DNA of 7,887 nucleotides, taken from positions 2,445-10,331 of the forward strand of contig JALQWE010000090.1 of assembly GCA_023258825.1 (NCBI GenBank), written 5' to 3'. This DNA is from Planctomycetaceae bacterium. GTDB lineage: Bacteria; Planctomycetota; Planctomycetia; Planctomycetales; Planctomycetaceae. Made by a program: the position numbers and the translations under genes. A model generated the notes under the pieces. That model did no database searches and was not told the DNA's origin. It was given only the letters and a program-made list of their open reading frames with translations. Of this stretch, positions 1 through 4,903 are shown one piece after another. Position 1 is the stretch's first letter; every line of letters begins with the position of its first letter.

Positions 1-255
1 TCGTTGTGTGAGAACAACGACAAGTTTGCGATTCAGCGTCCGCTGCCGCGAGTTGAGCGTGGTGACTTGCTGGTGATTCATGATGCTGGTGCTCACGGGC
101 ATGCCATGGGATTTCAGTACAACGGCAAACTGCGGTGTGCTGAGTTGTTGGTGGGTATGGACCGGAGTGTGCGGATGATCAGGCGCGCTGAGACCTACCA
201 CGACTACTTCGCAACGCTGGATTTTTCCGAGTTTTCCGGCAGTGTTTCGGGCTGA
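1..255 (+). CDS. lysA: Diaminopimelate decarboxylase, C-terminal end (partial at 5')
   Basis: Only the last 84 codons are in the window; the frame is open from base 1 and ends at TGA 253-255. The family (EC 4.1.1.20) is a cytosolic PLP enzyme, fold type III, that decarboxylates meso-diaminopimelate to L-lysine in the last step of lysine synthesis. The visible part is the C-terminal beta domain. CENNDKFA near the left edge matches the conserved Cys-Glu-x-x-Asp active-site motif, which reaches the partner subunit's active site in the dimer. GDLLVIHDAGAHGHAMGF then YNGKLRCAELLV matches the family's end block. Many homologues have GAY where this has GAH; from memory the GAH form is a known subfamily variant, so I do not read it as inactivation. 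The tail RRAETYHDYFATL is also typical. No terminator is evident before the next + strand gene, so read-through is possible. Confidence 0.92.
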   Translation, partial: SLCENNDKFAIQRPLPRVERGDLLVIHDAGAHGHAMGFQYNGKLRCAELLVGMDRSVRMIRRAETYHDYFATLDFSEFSGSVSG

Positions 256-267
256 CGAGGAAACTCG

Positions 268-360
268 GTGCTGGTTGATGTGGTAGTGGAATCAGGCATG
301 GAATGTTCGATTGTGCGGCTGGATTCTGCCGTGATCGGGCATTGTGATCAGGCATCGTGA
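268..360 (+). CDS. Possible 30-aa small ORF between lysA and the peptidase gene
   Basis: A GTG-started ORF of 30 codons lies in the 114-nt gap between lysA and the M20 peptidase gene. A purine-rich GAGGAA at 257-262 lies 5 nt before the GTG, a plausible ribosome binding site. The ORF ends at TGA 358-360, only 9 nt before the first possible peptidase start, and is in frame with it. The predicted peptide (MLVDVVVESGMECSIVRLDS, then ten more residues) matches no family I know. It could be a leader peptide or translationally coupled small protein, but an open stretch this short is also expected by chance. It is not an N-terminal extension of the peptidase, because the TGA separates them. Confidence 0.2.
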   Translation: MLVDVVVESGMECSIVRLDSAVIGHCDQAS

Positions 361-369
361 ACGGGGACA

Positions 370-1557
370 GTGTTTGTGTCAGCAGTGAACGACGAGCAGG
401 CGATACGGCGTGTCATGGATTTGATCTCGATACCGGGCGGCAGCGGCACGGAGCGCGCGGTGGCGATGTGGATTTGTGACGAGCTGAAACGGGCGGGCGT
501 ACCGGAGTCTGCGATTTCCTGGGACCTGGCGCATCGAAAGAGCCCGGCGGGTGGCGAGACTGGTAACCTGATTATCCGTCTCAAGGGGACTCGGCGGGGC
601 CCGCGTCGACTGTTGATGGCGCACATGGACACGGTTCCGCTGGCCGTTGGAGCTCAGCCTGTACGCGACGGAGACTGGATTCGTCCGAAGTCCTCAGCGA
701 CGGCACTTGGGGGCGACAATCGGGCTGGTTGTGCCGTGGTCCTGACTGCGATTCTTGAAGCACTGTCCCAGGGGTTGTCTTATCCACCGCTGACTCTGCT
801 GTTTACCGTCCAGGAAGAGACCGGGCTGCGTGGGGCTCGTTATCTGAATGCTTCACGGTTGGGCAAGCCCGCCTTGTGTTTCAACTGGGACGGGCGAGAT
901 CCTTCCAGTTTGATTGTGGGAGCCGTGGGGGCCAGCAATTTATCGATACGGATTCAGGGGATTGCCAGTCATGCGGGGGCGCATCCTGAGGATGGTGTAA
1001 GTGCGGCGGTCATCGCCGGGCTCGCGATTGCTCAGCTTCGCAAAGCGGGCTGGCATGGGCTGATCCGAAAGGGGAAAAGCCGGGGAGCCAGCAACGTGGG
1101 TGTCATGCGGGGTGGTGACGCGACGAACGTTGTGATGTCGCTGCTGGAGATCGAGGCCGAGGCGCGTAGCCACGATAGTGATTTTCGGCGGCAGATTGTC
1201 GCGGCATGGCGCGACGCGTTTGAGACGGCGACAGACAGTTTGACCAACGCCGCAGGCCAGTATGGTTCTCTGCAGTTCACAGAGGACATTCGTTACGAGC
1301 CATTCCGAATTGATCCGGAGAGTGCTTGTGTGCGATCGGCAAAAGCGGCATCAGAGGCGCTGGGATTGAAGCCGGTTGCACAGAGCTGTGACGGAGGCCT
1401 GGACGCCAATTGGATGGCAGCGCATGGATTTCCTGCCGTGACGCTGGGGTGTGGACAGCATGACATTCACACGGTGAAGGAGCGGCTGCACATTCCTCAG
1501 TACTTGACAGCGTGCAGGGTAGGGCTGAAGCTGGCCACCGACCAGATTGAGGGCTGA
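370..1557 (+). CDS. M20-family zinc metallopeptidase (PepT-like aminopeptidase)
   Basis: This 395-residue protein is a predicted cytosolic di-zinc exopeptidase of the M20 family, closest in motif pattern to tripeptidase T. The whole metal site can be read: HMD at 85-87 (ligand H85, support D87), GGDN with bridging D116, QEE with general base E149 and ligand E150, NWDG with D174, and H367 in IHTVKE. SHAG at 200-203 and GGDATNVV at 249-256 mark the dimerisation (lid) domain, inserted at about residues 185-295. No signal peptide or membrane segment is seen. The substrate is probably small peptides, but M20 enzymes also include amidohydrolases and carboxypeptidases, so specificity is open. GTG 370 is the longest start; a stop at 358-360 blocks anything longer. 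GTG 376 is at least as likely, because GGGGA at 363-367 lies 8 nt before it but only 2 nt before GTG 370. The gene is downstream of lysA on the same strand. Confidence 0.92.
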   Translation: MFVSAVNDEQAIRRVMDLISIPGGSGTERAVAMWICDELKRAGVPESAISWDLAHRKSPAGGETGNLIIRLKGTRRGPRRLLMAHMDTVPLAVGAQPVRDGDWIRPKSSATALGGDNRAGCAVVLTAILEALSQGLSYPPLTLLFTVQEETGLRGARYLNASRLGKPALCFNWDGRDPSSLIVGAVGASNLSIRIQGIASHAGAHPEDGVSAAVIAGLAIAQLRKAGWHGLIRKGKSRGASNVGVMRGGDATNVVMSLLEIEAEARSHDSDFRRQIVAAWRDAFETATDSLTNAAGQYGSLQFTEDIRYEPFRIDPESACVRSAKAASEALGLKPVAQSCDGGLDANWMAAHGFPAVTLGCGQHDIHTVKERLHIPQYLTACRVGLKLATDQIEG

Positions 1558-1687
1558 GCGCGGGGCGATCTGCGGCGAGGCGACCATGGGGTTGCGGCAG
1601 CAGTGGATTGCCGCGGGCGTGCACAGAATTTGTGTTGCCTGTGAACCAGCGGACTCGGGATTTGACCACGAATTCCAGCGCTGGGTG

Positions 1688-1717
1688 AGCGGGGTTGGGT
1701 CGAACCGCAACCCCGTT
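1688..1717. terminator. Strong hairpin between convergent genes, possible bidirectional terminator
   Basis: CGGGGTTG (1690-1697) pairs perfectly with CAACCCCG (1708-1715). An inner GGT/ACC extends the stem across one unpaired G (1707), leaving a CGA loop, and A1688-T1717 and G1689-T1716 add two outer pairs. The hairpin lies 130 nt past the peptidase stop and 29 nt past the stop of the minus-strand gene, where a shared terminator would be expected. Neither side has a T tract, so it is not a canonical intrinsic terminator; it may work with Rho or simply protect 3' ends. Confidence 0.4.
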
Positions 1718-1745
1718 GTAGAGGGCCTGCTGACCGTGACTGAAG

Positions 1746-1970
1746 TCAGGCGCTGGGGCGCATTTGGGAATAGAGCGACAGGATTTCGTGTAGGTCTGCA
1801 GAGACTTTGACGTCTTCGTCAGCGAAATCGGACACCCAGGTGCGGTCCCAGATGATGGCATCGGCGAGGATGCGTGTGAGTTCCCCGAGTTTCATGGTGA
1901 CTTCGGGTTCAGGAAACGCCAGCGTCTCCGGTTCATCGGAACCAACAAAAAGTCGTAGTCTGGGACGCAT
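1746..1970 (-). CDS. Small acidic protein of unknown function (74 aa)
   Basis: I do not recognise this family with certainty. The product has 74 residues and no signal peptide, membrane segment, cysteine or histidine cluster. A short basic start (MRPRLRLFVG) is followed by a proline/glutamate-rich stretch (EPETLAFPEPEVTMKLGEL). The C-terminal half is acidic and predicted helical, with WDRTWVSDFADEDVKVSADL and a hydrophobic heptad-like end (LHEILSLYSQM). Three points favour a real gene. AGGGGA (bases 1978-1983, minus strand) lies 7 nt before the ATG, one of the better Shine-Dalgarno matches in the window. Its codons are ordinary sense codons (GAA, GAC, CTC, ATC, GTC). The + strand reading of the same bases gives a serine/arginine-rich shadow. 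It is convergent with the peptidase gene and divergent from ptsI. I have a vague memory of similar small planctomycete hypotheticals but cannot name one. Confidence 0.62.
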   Translation of the reverse strand: MRPRLRLFVGSDEPETLAFPEPEVTMKLGELTRILADAIIWDRTWVSDFADEDVKVSADLHEILSLYSQMRPSA

Positions 1971-1977
1971 CCGTGGA

Positions 1978-1983
1978 TCCCCT
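1978..1983 (-). promoter_or_regulatory. Shine-Dalgarno site of the 74-aa gene
   Basis: The minus strand reads AGGGGA here, 7 nt upstream of the ATG at 1970-1968. The spacing and match support this start codon for the small gene. They stand out because ptsI has no such site. Confidence 0.55.
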
Positions 1984-2445
1984 GATAGTTCTTTACAACG
2001 CGGAATTCCGATCGGGCAGAGAAACCTGTCCGAACTCCCCTCGGCAATCCGCTCCTCCCTGAGTTGTTCACGGAGGTTATCGGGCCGAGTGGTGAAAGGG
2101 CTTCATCAAAAATTCCGATTGGGAAAGACGTGCGGATTTCAGCGGAAAAGTGGAAGCAGTCGGCTGATTTTGTTCAAGTTCTGTCACGTGGGGTGATGTG
2201 AACGTGGAGGGGGAATGTTGCAGAAACGGCAGTAATGTCAGCTGGGCAGCCAAATCTGAACGTTGGCCCGGTCAGCTGTGCGGGCTGGGGCGGAAAATCG
2301 AGTGCCGTTGGGAGAGAAAGTCTGGAGTGTCGTGAGTGCCGTTTGTTCGAGGTGGATGGTGGGGATTGTTGGCTGGGAGTGGAGTTTTTCGGGTGGGTTG
2401 AGGCAGGATTTGGGGAGTGAAGCCACCGGGTTGGGGCTTGGATTG
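1984..2445. other. Intergenic region without a convincing gene
   Basis: Open frames here have the skewed composition of non-coding shadows, and I accept none. Two things are visible. First, a dyad at 2239-2278: CAGCTG occurs at 2239-2244 and 2273-2278, and between them GCCAA (2249-2253) pairs with TTGGC (2263-2267), giving an imperfect hairpin. Second, the + strand is strongly G-rich at about 2350-2440, with seven runs of three or more G between 2361 and 2436. The promoter of the minus-strand small gene should lie in the left part, but I see no clear -35/-10 pair. Confidence 0.5.
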
Positions 2446-2474
2446 TTTTCGTTTCCTGGAAATTTCGTTAGAAT
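2446..2474 (+). promoter_or_regulatory. Candidate ptsI promoter abutting the start codon
   Basis: TAGAAT (2469-2474) matches the sigma70 -10 consensus TATAAT at five of six positions. A weak -35 can be placed as TTTTCG at 2446-2451 (17-nt spacer), or TTGTTT at 2443-2448 with a long 20-nt spacer. The ptsI ATG begins at 2481, only 6 nt after the -10 box, so transcription would start at or next to the A of the ATG. No Shine-Dalgarno sequence precedes the ATG. Both facts point to a leaderless or nearly leaderless mRNA. The -10 call is fair, the -35 poor. Confidence 0.45.
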
Positions 2475-2480
2475 GCCGGC

Positions 2481-4241
2481 ATGAAGGCATTCACAGGTAT
2501 AGCAGTTTCTCCGGGAGTCGTGACGGGTCCGGTCCTTGTGCTGGGGTCCGAGAACTTCCGTATTCCCCGTAAATATGTGAACCGGGATGCGGTGGACGCG
2601 GAGTTGCAGCGTTTTCATGTGGCCCTGGACACTGTGTGCCGTGATCTTGTGGCCAACGAGCAGTTGGTCACGTCTCAGTTGGGGCAGCAGTACGGCGCTA
2701 TTTTTTCGGCGCATTTGCAGATGGCCCAGGATCCGCGAATGACGCGTGAGGTGGAAGCGTTGATTCGCGACCACTGTCGTTCGCCGGAATTTGCCGTCAG
2801 TCGGGTCCTGCGAAGTTACGCAGAGCCGTTGCAGAAGCTGGGTGATCAGTACCTGTCTGAGCGGGCGTTGGATATTTTCGACCTGGAAAAGCGTTTGTTG
2901 CGACAGCTGCTGGGGGAAAGCCGGGAGGAGTTGCGTAATCTGACGACTCCGGTGATTCTGCTGGCGCATGATTTGACACCGGGGGAAACCGCCGCACTGG
3001 ATACTCGGTACGTGCTTGGCTTCGCGACGGAGGTTGGGGGTCATACCAGTCACACGGCCATTCTGGCGGGGGCTCTTGAGATTCCGGCCATTGTGGGGTT
3101 GGGGCGATGTCTGGCCGCTGTTTCCGGCGGTGAAACGGCGATACTGGATGGGGATCACGGTCAGATTATTATTGATCCGGATGCGGGATCTCTGTCGCGC
3201 GTTCGGGATTCTCAGGCGCGCAGCCAGCAGGTGCGAGAGCGACTGGGCAGGATGGAGCGGTTGCCGGCTGAGATGCAGGACGGCCATCGCGTTTCGATCT
3301 GTGGGAACATCGAGTTTCCGGAGGAAGTTCGGCAGTGCATCAAGCGTGGTGCGGATGGGATTGGCTTGTATCGGACGGAGTTCCTGTTTCTGAGTGGCAA
3401 TCGGGAGCCGTCTGAGTCGGACCACTACGACGCGTATTGCAGGGTTGTGGAAGCTTGTGGTGAACTTCCCGTCGTGATCCGGACCCTGGACATTGGTGCG
3501 GACAAAGTGCCGCAGTTAATGGAGCATCAGTTTTCGGAGTCTCCGAATCCGATGCTGGGATTGCGGAGTATTCGACTGAGTTTGCGGAACACGGGGATGT
3601 TCAAACGCCAGTTGCGTGCCATCCTGCGGGCTTCCGTGCATGGCAACGTGCGGATCATGTTTCCGCTGGTGTCATCATTACTGGAATTCCGTCAGGCTCG
3701 AATGATTCTGATGGATGTAATGGAGGATCTTGAGGAGGAGGGGATACCGTTTCATCGCAATATTCCCGTGGGGATGATGGTGGAAGTTCCATCGGCGGTG
3801 ATTCTGGCGGAGGAGTTTGCGAGGGAGGTCGACTTTTTCTCGATTGGTACAAACGATTTGATTCAATACACTTTAGCGTGCGATCGTTCGGATCCCACGG
3901 TCGCGAATCTGTATCGATCAGGAGATCCCTCGATCCTGCGTCTGATTCAGATGGTTGTGAAAGCGGCAGAGAATCATGGCAAGTCGGTGACAGTCTGTGG
4001 TCAGATGAGCTCTGATCCCCGGTTTATTCCGTTGTTGCTGGGAATGGGGCTTCGCAGCCTGAGCGCAACACCACAGGCCATTCCAAGGCTGAAAGAAGTA
4101 GTTCGGAATCTGTCGATGACAGAAGCGGTCAGAATCGCACAGCATGCCTGTTCGCTGGATCTGGCCCGGGACGTGGAACATTACCTGCAGGGTGAATTGG
4201 CCAGGCTTTGTCCTGACCTGGTGGACGGAACAGGTTTCTGA
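2481..4241 (+). CDS. ptsI: Phosphoenolpyruvate-protein phosphotransferase (PTS enzyme I)
   Basis: Enzyme I (EC 2.7.3.9) is the cytosolic first step of the phosphotransferase relay: it takes phosphate from phosphoenolpyruvate onto a histidine and passes it to HPr. The 586 residues are close to the usual length. The N-terminal block MKAFTGIAVSPGVVTGP fixes the ATG at 2481. Residues 30-145 form the helical HPr-binding region, and GGHTSHTAILAG (186-197) carries the phosphohistidine H191. The PEP-binding barrel shows GLYRTEF (R298), RTLDIGADK (R334), MVEVPSA (E435), FSIGTNDLIQYTL (N458, D459) and VCGQM with the catalytic-loop C506. The QM after CG differs from the GE of E. coli, but all catalytic residues are present. 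No ptsH or sugar-specific EII gene adjoins it, so its partner must be encoded elsewhere. A role in regulation (for example a nitrogen-type PTS) rather than sugar uptake cannot be excluded, although no GAF domain is present. It appears to be its own transcription unit. Confidence 0.96.
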   Translation: MKAFTGIAVSPGVVTGPVLVLGSENFRIPRKYVNRDAVDAELQRFHVALDTVCRDLVANEQLVTSQLGQQYGAIFSAHLQMAQDPRMTREVEALIRDHCRSPEFAVSRVLRSYAEPLQKLGDQYLSERALDIFDLEKRLLRQLLGESREELRNLTTPVILLAHDLTPGETAALDTRYVLGFATEVGGHTSHTAILAGALEIPAIVGLGRCLAAVSGGETAILDGDHGQIIIDPDAGSLSRVRDSQARSQQVRERLGRMERLPAEMQDGHRVSICGNIEFPEEVRQCIKRGADGIGLYRTEFLFLSGNREPSESDHYDAYCRVVEACGELPVVIRTLDIGADKVPQLMEHQFSESPNPMLGLRSIRLSLRNTGMFKRQLRAILRASVHGNVRIMFPLVSSLLEFRQARMILMDVMEDLEEEGIPFHRNIPVGMMVEVPSAVILAEEFAREVDFFSIGTNDLIQYTLACDRSDPTVANLYRSGDPSILRLIQMVVKAAENHGKSVTVCGQMSSDPRFIPLLLGMGLRSLSATPQAIPRLKEVVRNLSMTEAVRIAQHACSLDLARDVEHYLQGELARLCPDLVDGTGF

Positions 4242-4330
4242 CTTTTCCGGGGGTGACTTCGCAAGAGTCGGAAGCCGTGGGATATTGAAACACAGAAAAC
4301 AGTGTGGAACTGTTGATGGGCAACTGATGT

Positions 4331-4379
4331 CACTTCGTTGAGAGTGCAGGGGCAACCCTTTTTGTCACTTTCAACAGTG
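4331..4379 (+). terminator. Nested hairpin after ptsI, likely terminator or 3' structure
   Basis: GTTGAGAGTG (4337-4346) pairs with CACTTTCAAC (4366-4375) over 10 bp, with one G-U pair. CACT (4331-4334) and AGTG (4376-4379) extend the stem past a two-base bulge. Inside the loop, AGGG (4348-4351) and CCCT (4356-4359) close a GCAA tetraloop of the stable GNRA class, followed by TTTT at 4360-4363. The inner stem plus T run resembles a short intrinsic terminator 90-120 nt past the ptsI stop. The outer stem makes the whole element look like a folded RNA. Confidence 0.45.
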
Positions 4380-4391
4380 GTGAGAGCAGAG

Positions 4392-4421
4392 TTGTCAGTC
4401 GCAGGCCGCAGGGAAAATAAT
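4392..4421 (+). promoter_or_regulatory. Candidate sigma70 promoter for rne
   Basis: TTGTCA (4392-4397) matches the -35 consensus at five of six positions. AATAAT (4416-4421) matches the -10 consensus at five of six, with an 18-nt spacer. It is the best promoter match in the ptsI-rne gap. Transcription would start near 4428, inside the inverted repeat that follows, leaving a leader of roughly 475 nt before the rne start codon. Confidence 0.5.
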
Positions 4422-4444
4422 CAGTGAATGGCGTTCATTCACTG
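4422..4444. repeat. Perfect inverted repeat directly after the rne -10 box
   Basis: CAGTGAATG (4422-4430) and CATTCACTG (4436-4444) are exact reverse complements around a 5-nt centre, GCGTT. The repeat begins at the last base pair of the candidate -10 box and covers the expected start site. That is where a repressor operator would sit. If transcription starts further upstream, the same sequence would instead form a stable 9-bp hairpin near the mRNA 5' end. Confidence 0.6.
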
Positions 4445-4873
4445 GACATCTGGAAATAACGAAGGTTCTGAATAAATCTTCGGAGGAATGGAGAATTTCA
4501 GGGAGACGGTGGCTCTGGCCCTGGTGGCTTTTGAATTCCCCGGTCCTGAAACAGGATACGGGGCTCAATGGTCCGCTGGAGGCAGAGCCTGGCCGCTGGT
4601 GTTGAACGGGGAAATTCCTGCTGACTGTCAACTGCGTCCCTGGTGGATACAGCTGACAGAGTTCAGGAGATGGTCGTGTGGCTGGCTACCGGACATGCGT
4701 ACGGGGTGGTTGCTCGAACATCGGAGTTTTTCTGGAAGACCAGCAAGTCAGGGTGGGAAATACTGATGTGTCGGTGGGTTGCATTGCCGGTGCTCAGAAT
4801 TTTTTCGCTGCTGTGGTCACAGGCATGTTGATCGCAGGCAGTGTTATTGAAACGTCATCCCCGGAAAAGCGTC

Positions 4874-4890
4874 TCATTCCATCGGAATGA
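4874..4890 (+). promoter_or_regulatory. Perfect short hairpin just before the rne start
   Basis: TCATTCC (4874-4880) pairs perfectly with GGAATGA (4884-4890) around a 3-nt loop, ending 13 nt before the rne ATG. The bases between (ATGAAAGACGGAT) carry at best a weak ribosome binding site. The arms share the CATTC/GAATG core with the repeat at 4422-4444. TTCATTCA (4434-4441) can pair over 8 bp with TGAATGAA (4888-4895), so a long-range alternative fold is possible. Confidence 0.4.
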
Positions 4891-4903
4891 ATGAAAGACG
4901 GAT

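Larger units (their letters stand above)
4242..4903 (+). other. Long ptsI-rne intergenic region and probable rne leader
   Basis: These 662 nt contain no gene I can support. The first 140 nt hold structures belonging to the ptsI 3' end, including a small GACT/AGTC hairpin at about 4254-4268 and the nested hairpin at 4331-4379. A promoter at 4392-4421 and a perfect inverted repeat at 4422-4444 follow. The remaining 460 nt would be the 5' leader of rne. It contains a weak GTG ORF (4678-4890, 70 codons, AGGAG at 4665-4669) whose TGA ends 13 nt before the rne ATG. Its product resembles no known family. Confidence 0.45.

Noticed and set aside
1690..1715. tRNA-like arm (GGTCGAACC flanked by GGGGTTG/CAACCCC)
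   Set aside because: The GTCGAACC core suggested a T-arm, but the flanks form one continuous hairpin and there is no acceptor, D or anticodon arm around it.
1277..1861. 194-codon minus-strand frame across the peptidase 3' end and the small-gene region
   Set aside because: It overlaps both the conserved C-terminus of the peptidase and the better-supported 74-aa gene. Its composition (serine, proline, cysteine, histidine) looks non-coding.
2181..2194. TCAC/GTGA short palindrome with CACGTG core as an operator
   Set aside because: Four-base arms are too short to stand out, and the site is nearly 300 nt from the nearest supported start codon.
1807..2196. 129-codon plus-strand frame antisense to the 74-aa gene
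   Set aside because: The product is dominated by serine and arginine, with no good start site. The opposite strand has the better ribosome binding site and protein-like sequence.
2238..3425. 395-codon minus-strand open frame antisense to ptsI and its upstream region
   Set aside because: It overlaps the conserved N-terminal half of ptsI, and the product is arginine/glutamine/proline-rich with no recognisable domain. This is a typical shadow frame.
4488..4766. 92-codon plus-strand ORF preceded by GGAGGA
   Set aside because: The purine run touches the ATG with no spacer, so it would not work as a ribosome binding site. The tryptophan-rich product matches nothing, and it lies in what looks like the rne leader.
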